DNA of 64,000 bases from Streptomyces sp. NBC_01591 (GCF_035918155.1 NZ_CP109327.1:1240001-1304000), one strand, 5' to 3'. Counted from the first letter of the stretch, positions 17,301-26,462 are shown. The notes: generated by a model not told the origin, from the letters alone. Numbers and translations are program-made.

Positions 17301-19829
17301 ATGGAGGAGAAATCCTTCGACGTCTTGACGCCCGGGCCGAATGAATCCGCAATCGGCATACGCAAGAACACCAGCCCGGAGACCGGCATCGAGAAGAACC
17401 TCGCCGAGGTGCTGGCTGACGTCATGTGTGTCGAACGGGTGTCGATCGACGGCCATTTCTTTGATGACCTCGGCGCCAACTCATTGGTAATGGCCCATTT
17501 CTGCGCACGAGTCAGAAAGCGGGCGGACCTTCCCTCGGCGTCGATGAAGGACATCTACCGGCACCCGACGATCCGCAGCCTGGCGACGGGCCTCGCGAAT
17601 GCCGCGCCCGTCGAGCCGTCGGTCCCGGCGCCGACCGAGGTGGTGACCCCGGTCCGCACGGTGCGGTACGTCCTCTGCGGAACCCTGCAGTTCCTGCTTT
17701 TCCTGGGATACTCCTTCCTCGCCGGACTTGTTGCCGACCGAGGATATGCATGGGTCTCCGCCGGGTCGGGTGTGATCGATGTCTACCTGCGGTCGTTCGT
17801 CTTCGGAGGCGTCGGCTTCGTCGGTCTGTGCACCTTCCCCATCGCGGCCAAATGGCTCCTCATCGGCCGTTGGAAATCACGCGAGTTTCCGGTCTGGGGT
17901 CTGACCTATCTGCGCTTCTGGACCGTCAAGGTGCTGATCCACGCCAACCCGATGATCTTCTTCGTCGGCAATCCCTTGTACGTGCTGTACCTGCGGGCGC
18001 TGGGCGCACGGATCGGCAAAGGGGTCACGATCCTCTCCCGCAACGTTCCGGTCTGCCCCGACCTGCTCACGGTCGGCGCCGGCACGGTGATCCGCAAAGA
18101 CTCGTTCTTCCTCTGCTACCGGGCGCACGCCGGCCGTATCCAGACCGGCCGGGTCACCCTCGGCCGGGACGTGTTCATCGGCGAGAAGACCGTGCTCGAC
18201 ATCGGCACGTCGATGGGCGACGGGGCTCAACTCGGCCACACGTCCACGCTGTACAGCGGCCAGGCGGTCCCGGGCGGTCAGCGCTGGCACGGGTCCCCGG
18301 CACAGCTCACGCAGCACGACTACCTGCGGATCGGGCCGGCCACATGCGGCACCCTGCGCCGGGCCGGCTTCGGCCTCATCACCGTGCTTCAGTTGCTCTT
18401 CCTCTACGTGCCACTGGCTGTCGGGGGCGTGTACATGCTGGTGACCTTGGTCCCGGCGCTGCACAACCGGCTGGGTCCGGGCACGGTGGAGCTCGCATCG
18501 CCGTATCTCTACATCGACGCGCTGGTCCTTTCCCTGCTGCTGTTCTTCGGCTTCGTAGTCGTGGGCCTGGTCGTGATGTTCACCGTTCCGCGCCTGCTGA
18601 ACCTGGTCGTCAAGCCGGACAAGGTCTATCCGCTGTACGGGTTTCATTACTCGACGCACCGGGCGATCGGGCGCATGACCAACATCAAGTTCTTCACATG
18701 GCTGTTCGGTGACAGCTCCTACATCGTCCACTACCTGCGCGGCATCGGATACGACTTGTCCCGAGTCGAGCAGACCGGGTCGAACTTCGGCACGGAAGTG
18801 CAACACGAGACCCCGTTTCTGTGCTCAGTCGGGAGCGGGACAATGGTCGCCGACGGGCTCTCCATCATCAACGCCGACTATTCGAGCACGTCCTTCCGGG
18901 TGTCCCGGGCCTCGATCGGGTCATACAACTTCCTCGGGAACAACATCGCCTATCCCTCGGGGGCCAGGACAGGCGAGAACTGTCTCCTCGCGACGAAGGT
19001 GATGGTTCCGCTCGAAGGCGAGGTGCGCGAGGGGGTGGGCCTGCTCGGCTCGCCGTGCTTCGAGATTCCCCGGTCGGTCGAGCGCGATTCCCGGTTCGAC
19101 CATCTTCGCACCGGCGACGAGTTGCGCCGCAGCCTCGCTGCGAAGAACCGCTACAACATCCGCTCGATGGCCTTCTTCCTGCTCGTGCGGTGGCTGCACT
19201 TCTTCGTGCTCACGATGTTCGGCCTGGCGAATGCCGAGCTGTACGACAGCTACGGGAACGTACTGATCGCCGCGTTCCTGGTGTTCAGCCTCGGGTTCAC
19301 CGCTGTCTACTTCGTACTGGTGGAGCGCGGCATCGCGGCATTCCGCGCGCTGCAACCGAAGGTGTGCTCAATCTACGACCCCTACTTCTGGTGGCACGAG
19401 CGCCTCTGGAAGGTGCCCGATACCTACCTCAACATCTTCAACGGCACCCCTTTCAAGAACGTGATCTGGCGGATGCTGGGGGTTCGGATCGGCAGCAGGG
19501 TCTTCGATGACGGCTGCTATTTGACGGAGCGGACGCTCACCACCATCGGGAGCGACTGCACGCTCAATGCCGGAAGCAAGATCCAGTGCCACTCGCAGGA
19601 GGACGGCACCTTCAAGTCCGATCGCAGCACCATCGCCCCCGGCTGCACCCTCGGTGTGGGAGCCCACGTCCACTACGGCGTGACGATGGGCGACGGCGCG
19701 GTACTCGCCCCCGACTCCTTCCTCATGAAAGGCGAAGAAGTCCCCCAGCACGCACGCTGGGGAGGAAACCCCGCCGCGGAGATGCGAGACGCCCCCAATC
19801 AGCCCGAGGCGCTGACGCGGAAGGGATAG
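17301..19829 (+). CDS. Pls/PosA-type membrane protein: carrier domain plus three left-handed beta-helix domains
   Basis: An 842-residue protein matching the part of poly-epsilon-lysine synthetase that follows its adenylation domain. Residues about 30-100 are a carrier (T) domain; FFDDLGANSLV holds the phosphopantetheine Ser61. Then come three pairs of membrane spans (about 121-185, 356-430 and 619-678), each followed by a soluble domain with hexapeptide-repeat character (IGKGVTILSRN, VSRASIGSYNFLGNN and IAPGCTLGVGAHV among others). In Pls these tandem domains catalyse amide-bond formation during polymer growth. There is no A domain in this protein. The adenylating partner is presumably the next gene, 45 bases downstream. 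The ATG at 17301 follows AGGAGCTCGC. Confidence 0.85.
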   Translation: MEEKSFDVLTPGPNESAIGIRKNTSPETGIEKNLAEVLADVMCVERVSIDGHFFDDLGANSLVMAHFCARVRKRADLPSASMKDIYRHPTIRSLATGLANAAPVEPSVPAPTEVVTPVRTVRYVLCGTLQFLLFLGYSFLAGLVADRGYAWVSAGSGVIDVYLRSFVFGGVGFVGLCTFPIAAKWLLIGRWKSREFPVWGLTYLRFWTVKVLIHANPMIFFVGNPLYVLYLRALGARIGKGVTILSRNVPVCPDLLTVGAGTVIRKDSFFLCYRAHAGRIQTGRVTLGRDVFIGEKTVLDIGTSMGDGAQLGHTSTLYSGQAVPGGQRWHGSPAQLTQHDYLRIGPATCGTLRRAGFGLITVLQLLFLYVPLAVGGVYMLVTLVPALHNRLGPGTVELASPYLYIDALVLSLLLFFGFVVVGLVVMFTVPRLLNLVVKPDKVYPLYGFHYSTHRAIGRMTNIKFFTWLFGDSSYIVHYLRGIGYDLSRVEQTGSNFGTEVQHETPFLCSVGSGTMVADGLSIINADYSSTSFRVSRASIGSYNFLGNNIAYPSGARTGENCLLATKVMVPLEGEVREGVGLLGSPCFEIPRSVERDSRFDHLRTGDELRRSLAAKNRYNIRSMAFFLLVRWLHFFVLTMFGLANAELYDSYGNVLIAAFLVFSLGFTAVYFVLVERGIAAFRALQPKVCSIYDPYFWWHERLWKVPDTYLNIFNGTPFKNVIWRMLGVRIGSRVFDDGCYLTERTLTTIGSDCTLNAGSKIQCHSQEDGTFKSDRSTIAPGCTLGVGAHVHYGVTMGDGAVLAPDSFLMKGEEVPQHARWGGNPAAEMRDAPNQPEALTRKG

Positions 19830-19874
19830 CAGCTCCGCCCCTGTCAGCGCGGAACAGCACGGTATCGAAGGCTA

Positions 19875-22800
19875 ATGGAGAGAGACGGCCAGATGGGAAT
19901 GCAAGCGCAGGCCGACCGGGAATTCTGGCGCGATGTGCTCGTCGCCGGTGGATTCACCGAAACCCCGCGGTGGACGCTCGATCCGGTGAACGGCGTCGGG
20001 GAACACGAGGCGCCGGTCCCGGACGACGTCGTGGCGGCGTTGGGCCGGCTGGCCAAGGGCCTGGCGGTGCCGCTCGACTCGGTGCTGCTGGCAGCGCACG
20101 CCAAGGTGATCGCCGCGCTGTCCGGCGAGCACGAGGTCACGACCGGATATGTCAGTGCGGAGGGCGGCCGGCCGCTGCTCTGCCGGCTGACGACCGAGCC
20201 CGACTCGTGGCGGACGCTGCTGCTGGATGCCCATCGAGCCGCGTCGGATTTGCTGTCGCACGCGGACTTCCCGGTCGATGAGCTCAGGCGCGAACTGCGC
20301 CTGGCCGAGCCGTCGATCGAGGCCGTGTTCGATCCGCATGGAATAGGCGGCGAAGTCGCCGGTAACACCATGCTGTGGGTGGGGTTTTCGCAACGCGGCG
20401 ACCACCTTGTGTTGCGGCTGCGGTATCGGACCGACGCGCTCGACGAGGACTGCGCCGTCAGGATCGCCGGATACCACCTCACCGCACTCGCGCTGATCGC
20501 CACCGATCCGGACGCCGAGCACGGGCGACAGAGCCTGCTCTCCGCCGAGGAACTCCACTTCCAGCTCGAAGAACTCGCCGGTCCACACCGGGAACTGCCG
20601 GACCGCCGATTCCACGAACTGTTCGAGCAGCGGGTGGCGTCACACCCGGACGCCGTCGCCGCGGTGCATGGGGAGCTGCAACTGACGTACCGGGAACTCA
20701 ACGCGCGCGCCAACCGGGTGGGACGAGCACTGCTGGCGCGGGGGCTGCGCCCCGAGGGTGTCGTCGCGGTGGTGACCGAGCGCAACCTGGACTGGATGGT
20801 CGCCGTCCTCGCGGTCTTCAAGGCCGGCGGCGTGTACCTGCCCATCGAGCCACATTTCCCGGCCGACCGTCTCGCGACCATGCTCTCCCGTGCCGCATGC
20901 GGGCTCGTGCTGACCGAACCGGGCAGCACCTCCACGCTCGACCAGGCCCTCGACTCACTGCCCGGGGTCCGGAAGCTCTTCGTCGGCGCAGCCTACGAGG
21001 AAGACCATGCCGACGGTGATCTGGACCTCCACGTCGCACCGGACCAGCTCGCCTACATCTACTTCACCTCCGGCTCCACAGGTGAGCCCAAGGGCGCGAT
21101 GTGCGAGCACGCGGGCATGCTGAACCACCTGTACGCCAAGATCGACGACCTGGAGATCGGCGAGGGACAGGTGGTCGCCCAGACCGCACCCCAATGCTTC
21201 GACATCTCGCTGTGGCAGCTGGTGTCCGGGCTCCTGGTCGGGGGGCGGACCCTGCTGGTGGAGCAGGAGGTGATCCTGAACGTCCAGCGGTTCGTCGACA
21301 AGATCGTCGACGGCCGGGTCGCCGTCCTCCAGGTCGTACCCTCCTACCTGGACGTGGTCGTGTCCTGGCTGAAGCAGCACCCCCGCGAGCTGCCGGACCT
21401 GCGGTGCGTGTCGGTCACGGGCGAGGCGTTGAAGAAGGAGCTCGTGCAGCGCTGGTTCGCCGCCCAGCCCGGGATCAAGCTGGTCAACGCCTACGGGCTG
21501 ACCGAGACCTCGGACGACACCAACCACGAGGTCATGGACCGCGTGCCCGACGGAGACCGGGTGCTGCTGGGTCCCGCGGTCAACAACGTGCACGTCTACG
21601 TCGTCGACGAGCACCTGGTCCCGGTGCCGCTCGGAGCCCCCGGTCTGATCGTCTTCTCCGGCGTCTGCGTCGGCCGCGGATACGTCAACGACCCCGAGCG
21701 CACCCGGCAGGCCTACCTGGCCGATCCATACCGTGAGGGCGCCCGGCTCTACCGGGGCGGCGACTACGGCCGCTGGACGCCCGAGGGAAAGCTGGAGTTC
21801 CTCGGCCGCCGCGACACCCAGGTGAAGATCCGTGGCTTCCGGATCGAGATCGGCGAGATCGAGAACACCCTGTTGCAGGTGCCCGGCGTTCGCGACGGTG
21901 CGGTCGTGGTCGCCGAGCGGGCCGACCAGAGCAAGCACCTGGTGGCGTTCTACTCCGGTCGGCGGCCGCTCGAGGTCGACGTCATGCTGGACCGGCTGGG
22001 TGGGTCACTGCCCGCGTACATGGTCCCGTCGGCCTTTCACTGGCGGGAGACTCTGCCGCTGACGGCCAACAGCAAAATCGACAGAAGGACTCTGCAGGCA
22101 CTCGCCGGAGAACTCGATGTCGTCCGGGACGACTACCGCGCGCCGGATACGCCGACCGAACACCAGTTGGCGGCCGCATGGGCGAAGGTGCTCGGCATCC
22201 CGCAGAACCAGATCGGACGGCGGGACCACTTCTTCGACCGGGGCGGCACGTCGCTGTCGGCAGTAAAGCTGGCCATCGTCCTGGACCGTGCGGTGTCCCT
22301 CAAGGACGTCACCCGTCACCCGATCCTCGCCGATCTGGCCCGGCTGGTCGACGGCAGGTCCGAGCGGCGTGCCGGGCTGCTTCAGCCGCTGTCGGAATCG
22401 GACGGTGCGCAGACCGCAGCCCTGGTGTGCTTCCCCTACGCCGGCGGCAACGCGGTGAACTTCCAGCCGATGGCCAAGGCGCTGCCGGACGGTGGACCGG
22501 CGGTCTACGCCGTCGAGCTGCCCGGTCACGACATGGCCGCCGAGAGCGAGCCGCTCGCTCCGATGACACAGGTGGTCGAGCAGGTCGTCGACGAGATCAC
22601 CGGGCGTGGCCTGACCAGGGTCCTGCTGTGGGGCCACTCCTCGGGCACCGCGTTGGCCTTGGAGACGGCCAGAATGCTGCGGGAGCGCGGGGTGGACGTC
22701 CAACGGGTGTTCCTCGGCGCGCAACTGCTCGGTGACGCCGACGACCGGCGCGCCACCATCGCCGAGCTGACCGGGCGGAGCAACGCCGAGATCGCCGCGC

Positions 22801-23147
22801 ACCTGAGCACGGACGGCGGCTGCACCGCACTCGGTGAGCTGGGTGCGCAGCACGCCGAGCACGTCGGCGCCGCCTACCGGCACGACTGCGTGTCCGCTCA
22901 CCACTACTTCACCGACGCCCTGGAGCACCCGCCCGCGCAGAAGCTGTCCGCGCCGGTCACCGTGGTCGTTGCCGCGGACGACCCGAGCACGGCGGAGTAC
23001 CCGCGCCGGTACCGCGACTGGCAGCTTCTGGCCGGACAGGTAGACCTGCACGAGCTCGCCGACGGCGGCCACTACTTCCTGCGTACCCGTCCGGCCGAGG
23101 CAGCAAAGGCCGTGCTGCAGGCCACCGAATTGTTCGCTTCTTCCTGA
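19875..23147 (+). CDS. NRPS with partial C, A, T and TE domains; probable 2,3-diaminopropionate activation
   Basis: A 1090-residue single-module enzyme. Residues about 1-240 look like only the C-terminal half of a condensation domain (no HHxxxDG). The A domain spans about 245-755: YIYFTSGSTGEPKGAM (A3), FDISLWQ (A4), NAYGLTETSDD (A5), YRGGDYGRW (A7) and NSKIDRR with the A10 Lys. The T domain contains FFDRGGTSLSAVK, with Ser793. A type-II-like thioesterase covers about 860-1090: CFPYAGG, GHSSG (Ser922) and a late GGHYFL His. By eye the pocket residues read D-I-W-Q-S-T-A-D-D-K, acidic enough for a basic amino acid, but this alignment is tentative. Neighbouring SbnA/SbnB-like enzymes point to L-Dap as substrate. 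Confidence 0.88.
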   Translation: MERDGQMGMQAQADREFWRDVLVAGGFTETPRWTLDPVNGVGEHEAPVPDDVVAALGRLAKGLAVPLDSVLLAAHAKVIAALSGEHEVTTGYVSAEGGRPLLCRLTTEPDSWRTLLLDAHRAASDLLSHADFPVDELRRELRLAEPSIEAVFDPHGIGGEVAGNTMLWVGFSQRGDHLVLRLRYRTDALDEDCAVRIAGYHLTALALIATDPDAEHGRQSLLSAEELHFQLEELAGPHRELPDRRFHELFEQRVASHPDAVAAVHGELQLTYRELNARANRVGRALLARGLRPEGVVAVVTERNLDWMVAVLAVFKAGGVYLPIEPHFPADRLATMLSRAACGLVLTEPGSTSTLDQALDSLPGVRKLFVGAAYEEDHADGDLDLHVAPDQLAYIYFTSGSTGEPKGAMCEHAGMLNHLYAKIDDLEIGEGQVVAQTAPQCFDISLWQLVSGLLVGGRTLLVEQEVILNVQRFVDKIVDGRVAVLQVVPSYLDVVVSWLKQHPRELPDLRCVSVTGEALKKELVQRWFAAQPGIKLVNAYGLTETSDDTNHEVMDRVPDGDRVLLGPAVNNVHVYVVDEHLVPVPLGAPGLIVFSGVCVGRGYVNDPERTRQAYLADPYREGARLYRGGDYGRWTPEGKLEFLGRRDTQVKIRGFRIEIGEIENTLLQVPGVRDGAVVVAERADQSKHLVAFYSGRRPLEVDVMLDRLGGSLPAYMVPSAFHWRETLPLTANSKIDRRTLQALAGELDVVRDDYRAPDTPTEHQLAAAWAKVLGIPQNQIGRRDHFFDRGGTSLSAVKLAIVLDRAVSLKDVTRHPILADLARLVDGRSERRAGLLQPLSESDGAQTAALVCFPYAGGNAVNFQPMAKALPDGGPAVYAVELPGHDMAAESEPLAPMTQVVEQVVDEITGRGLTRVLLWGHSSGTALALETARMLRERGVDVQRVFLGAQLLGDADDRRATIAELTGRSNAEIAAHLSTDGGCTALGELGAQHAEHVGAAYRHDCVSAHHYFTDALEHPPAQKLSAPVTVVVAADDPSTAEYPRRYRDWQLLAGQVDLHELADGGHYFLRTRPAEAAKAVLQATELFASS

Positions 23148-23170
23148 GTGTCAGTTGAAAGGAGATCGAG

Positions 23171-24175
23171 ATGTCATCCACATCCACGACGTCGCTGGTC
23201 GACGTGGAACTGGAATCCGGCAAACCCCCACGGCTGCGGGCCGAGGTCACCGGCGACACGTCGGCGTGGGCGGCCGAGCACCGGGACGCCCTGCGCGCAG
23301 TCGTCGCCGAGCACGGTTCGGTCCTGGTCCGCGGCCTCGGGCTGCGTGACGCGGCCGAGACCGGAGCCGTCTTCTCGAAGCTGGCCTCCGGTCTGATGAC
23401 CGAGCGGGAGGCCTTCGCACCCCGGCAGGCCTACTCCGACGGGGTGTACTCCTCATCGAAGTGGCCGCCGAACCAGCCAATGTGCATGCACCACGAACTG
23501 AGCTACACGCTTGAGTTCCCCGGCCTGATGATGTTCGCCTGTCTCAGCGCTCCCACCGACGGCGGGGCGACTGCGGTGGCCGACTCACCGACCGTGCTCG
23601 CCGCGCTGCCCACCGAGTTGACCGAGCGGTTCGAGCGCGAGGGCTGGCTGCTGACCCGCAGCTACAACGACGAGATCGGCGCGTCCGTCGCCGAGGCCTT
23701 CGGAACCGAGGACCGGGGCGCCGTCGAGCGCTACTGCCGCGCCAACGCGATCACGTTCGAGTGGCAGCCCGACGGTGGACTGCGCACCAGACAGCGCCGC
23801 AGCGCCGTGGTGCGCCACCCGGTCACCGGCCGACGCTGCTGGTTCAACCAGATCGCGTTCCTCAACGAGTGGACGATGGCCCCCGAGGTGCACGAGTACC
23901 TGGTGGACGTCTACGGCGCCGACGGGCTGCCGTTCAACACCCGCTTCGGCAACGGCGACCCGATCGGCGAGGACGTCGTGCAGCTACTCAACAGCGTCTA
24001 CGAGGCGAACACCGCACGCGAACCGTGGCAGGCCGGCGACCTGATGCTCGTCGACAACGTCCGCACAGCGCACAGCAGAGAGCCCTTCGAGGGACCGCGC
24101 GAGGTGCTCGTCGCCATGGCCGAACCGGTGCGTCTGGACGACTGCTCGCCGACCGTAGAGGTGGCTACGCGATGA
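23171..24175 (+). CDS. TauD/SyrP-like Fe(II)/2-oxoglutarate oxygenase
   Basis: A 334-residue non-haem iron oxygenase. HHELSY near residue 107 supplies the His-x-Glu iron ligands, and DNVRTAHSREPF near residue 300 the distal His and the 2-oxoglutarate-binding Arg. HxE rather than HxD is common in the SyrP-type amino-acid hydroxylase branch. In such loci these enzymes usually hydroxylate an amino acid while it is bound to the carrier protein. Here the substrate would be carrier-bound Dap or the finished product. AGGAGATCGAG precedes the ATG at 23171. The 3' end overlaps the next start by four bases (ATGA). Confidence 0.88.
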   Translation: MSSTSTTSLVDVELESGKPPRLRAEVTGDTSAWAAEHRDALRAVVAEHGSVLVRGLGLRDAAETGAVFSKLASGLMTEREAFAPRQAYSDGVYSSSKWPPNQPMCMHHELSYTLEFPGLMMFACLSAPTDGGATAVADSPTVLAALPTELTERFEREGWLLTRSYNDEIGASVAEAFGTEDRGAVERYCRANAITFEWQPDGGLRTRQRRSAVVRHPVTGRRCWFNQIAFLNEWTMAPEVHEYLVDVYGADGLPFNTRFGNGDPIGEDVVQLLNSVYEANTAREPWQAGDLMLVDNVRTAHSREPFEGPREVLVAMAEPVRLDDCSPTVEVATR

Positions 24176-25242
24176 CCACTGTCGATTCCACCGCGAGAGA
24201 GCCCGCAAGGGTCGCACCGATCACCGTGCCACCGTTCGCGGTGATCTCCGGTGCCCAGGTCCAGCGCACGCTGCACGGATGCGAGAAGCGGATCACGGAG
24301 CTGGTCGAGGCCACCTACCGGGTGCACGGCGCCGGTGATTCGGTGAACCCGCCGTCGTACTTCCTGCGTTTCCCCGACCGCCCGTCCTCCCGGATCATCG
24401 CGCTGCCCGCCTCGATCGGCGGGAAGACACGGGTGGACGGCCTGAAGTGGATCTCCAGCTTCCCGGAGAACGTGACGGCCGGCATCCCAAGGGCATCGGC
24501 GGTGCTGATCCTCAACGACCACGACACCGGCTACCCGTTCGCCTGTCTGGAGAGTTCGATCATCAGCGCCACCCGGACGGCCGCGTCGGCGGCGTCGGCG
24601 GCCGACTGGCTCAGCCGTGACCGGACGCGACCGACGCGCGTCGGGTTCTTCGGGGTGGGCTTGATCGCCCGCTACATCCACACCTTCCTGGTCAGCACCG
24701 GCTGGTCGTTCGACGAGATCGGCGTACATGACCTGTCCCCCGACAGCGCGGCAGGCTTCCGGTGCTATCTGGAGCAGTCGGACACCGTCGGCCGGATCAC
24801 CGTGCACGACAGCGCCGAGCAGTTGATCCGAAACAGCGACATGGTCATCTTCGCCACGGTCGCCGGTCAACCGCACGTCAGTGACCTGTCATGGTTCGCA
24901 CACAATCCGCTGGTGCTGCATGTGTCGCTGCGCGACCTCGCGCCGGAGATCCTGCTCGCCTCGACCAACATCGTCGATGACGTCGAGCACTGCCTCAAGG
25001 CCGACACGTCGCCGCATCTGGCCGAGCAACTCACGGGCAACCGGGACTTCCTACACGGCACGTTGGACGACGTGATGGCCGGACGGGTGACGGTGCCGAC
25101 GGACCGGCCGGTGGTGTTCTCGCCCTTCGGCCTCGGGGTGCTCGACCTCGCGGTGGGCAAGTACGTGTACACCGAAGTGGCCCGCTGCGGAGAGTTGCAC
25201 GTCGTCGACGACTTCTTCCACGAACTGAGCCGGTACGGATGA
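24172..25242 (+). CDS. sbnB: SbnB-like dehydrogenase for L-2,3-diaminopropionate synthesis (ornithine cyclodeaminase family)
   Basis: A 356-residue member of the ornithine cyclodeaminase/mu-crystallin family, closest in my reading to SbnB of staphyloferrin B biosynthesis. Features include VDGLKWISSFPENV, ILNDHDTGYPFACLESSIISATRTAA and the nucleotide-binding GFFGVGLIARYI near residue 155. SbnB oxidatively hydrolyses N-(1-amino-1-carboxy-2-ethyl)glutamate with NAD+ to give L-Dap and 2-oxoglutarate. The released 2-oxoglutarate could feed the adjacent oxygenase. It is translationally coupled to the oxygenase gene. The call is strengthened by the SbnA-like gene that follows. Confidence 0.85.
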   Translation: MTTVDSTAREPARVAPITVPPFAVISGAQVQRTLHGCEKRITELVEATYRVHGAGDSVNPPSYFLRFPDRPSSRIIALPASIGGKTRVDGLKWISSFPENVTAGIPRASAVLILNDHDTGYPFACLESSIISATRTAASAASAADWLSRDRTRPTRVGFFGVGLIARYIHTFLVSTGWSFDEIGVHDLSPDSAAGFRCYLEQSDTVGRITVHDSAEQLIRNSDMVIFATVAGQPHVSDLSWFAHNPLVLHVSLRDLAPEILLASTNIVDDVEHCLKADTSPHLAEQLTGNRDFLHGTLDDVMAGRVTVPTDRPVVFSPFGLGVLDLAVGKYVYTEVARCGELHVVDDFFHELSRYG

Positions 25243-25348
25243 GCCGGCCGGGAGCGCAGGAGGCTCCTTCTTCGAGACTGATCCCAGGAGAGACCATCAG
25301 TCACGTCGCAGCAGGTCCTGACACACGAGACAGCGGCCGCTGACACAG

Positions 25349-25378
25349 GACCCCGTCCCGCCGGTTGGAGACGGGGTC
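25349..25378. terminator. Hairpin between the sbnB-like and sbnA-like genes
   Basis: GACCCCGTC (25349-25357) pairs with GACGGGGTC (25370-25378) around a 12-base loop, within the 209-base gap. It lies about 75 bases before the sbnA-like start, so it may be a partial terminator or an attenuator rather than the end of the operon. There is no T-tract. Confidence 0.4.
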
Positions 25379-25451
25379 TCGCCCGCACAAGCGAGGAGCC
25401 CGCCCACAGCCGGATGGTTCCGAGAGCGCTCTGCTCCAGACAGAGGAGACC

Positions 25452-26462
25452 ATGGTGCCCGTCATTTCCACTCCCTACGCCTTCAACGAAGAGGATCTCT
25501 ATGTCGACCTCCAGTCGATCTTCGGGCACTCGCTCTTCCTGAAGTGTGAGGGCTTCAACTTCGCCGGCTCGATCAAGTTGAAGGCCGCGACCGAGATGGT
25601 GGAGGCCGCTGAGCGGGATGGAATCCTGACGCCGGAATCGATCCTGGTCGAGTCCTCGTCCGGAAACCTCGGCGTGGCGCTGAGCGTGATCGCGGCGAGC
25701 AAGGGATACCGGTTCCTGTGTGTGACGGACTCCCGCGGCAATCTGTCGAACAGAATGATGATGGAGGCGTTGGGCAGCCAGGTGCATGTGATCGCCGAAC
25801 AGGAGGCCAACTCCGGCTTTCTCGGCGCGCGGCTCGATTACCTCCGCGCGCTGTGCGCCTCCGACGACCGGTATGTGTGGCTCAGTCAGTACACCAATCC
25901 GAGCAACTGGAAGGCGCACTACCGCACGACCGCGCCAGAGGTCGCCCGACAGTTCCCGCAGCTGGACGTGCTGTTCGTCGGAGCCGGCACCACCGGGACC
26001 CTGATGGGCTGTGCGCGCTACTTCCGGGGATGGCACCGGCCGGTGCGGATCATCGCGGTGGACAGCGTCGGCTCGGTGTCCTTCGGCGGTTCGCCGGGCC
26101 GCCGGATGATTCCCGGTCTGGGCATGAGCATGCGCCCGCCGCTGCTCGACGAGTCCTATGTCGACGAGGTGATTCGTGTCGAGGAGGCGGACACCATACG
26201 CGCCTGCCATCGTCTGGCCAGGCGCGGATTCCTGTTCGGCGGCTCCACCGGCACGGTAATCAGCGGCGCAACGGACTGGTTGGCCCGGCATGACGCGCGC
26301 GAACTCACCGCAGTGGCCGTCGGCCCGGACCTCGGCGAGCGCTACCTCGACACCATCTACCAGACCAACTGGCTGCAGGATCTCTACGGCGAGGACGTGC
26401 TCGACTCCGACAAGGAGGCCGCCGATTCCTGGGCAGCCGCCCCCCCGCCGACCATACGGTAG
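25452..26462 (+). CDS. sbnA: SbnA-like PLP enzyme (cysteine synthase family) for L-2,3-diaminopropionate synthesis
   Basis: A 336-residue fold-type II PLP enzyme. FNFAGSIKLKAA holds the PLP Lys (about residue 42), ESSSGNLGVALS is the substrate loop, and GAGTTGTLMGC binds the PLP phosphate. SbnA condenses O-phospho-L-serine with L-glutamate to form N-(1-amino-1-carboxy-2-ethyl)glutamate, the substrate of SbnB. The frame is open from 25365, but the ATG at 25452 is preceded by AGAGGAG and matches the family N-terminus. With the SbnB-like gene it forms a complete L-Dap pathway from primary metabolites. Confidence 0.85.
   Translation: MVPVISTPYAFNEEDLYVDLQSIFGHSLFLKCEGFNFAGSIKLKAATEMVEAAERDGILTPESILVESSSGNLGVALSVIAASKGYRFLCVTDSRGNLSNRMMMEALGSQVHVIAEQEANSGFLGARLDYLRALCASDDRYVWLSQYTNPSNWKAHYRTTAPEVARQFPQLDVLFVGAGTTGTLMGCARYFRGWHRPVRIIAVDSVGSVSFGGSPGRRMIPGLGMSMRPPLLDESYVDEVIRVEEADTIRACHRLARRGFLFGGSTGTVISGATDWLARHDARELTAVAVGPDLGERYLDTIYQTNWLQDLYGEDVLDSDKEAADSWAAAPPPTIR

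Noticed and set aside
16878..17456. 192-codon minus-strand frame with protein-like stretch (FARWDGDELHMRLDVL)
   Set aside because: Overlaps the clear TauD remnant and the start of the carrier/membrane protein on the other strand; no family recognised, so not called as a gene.
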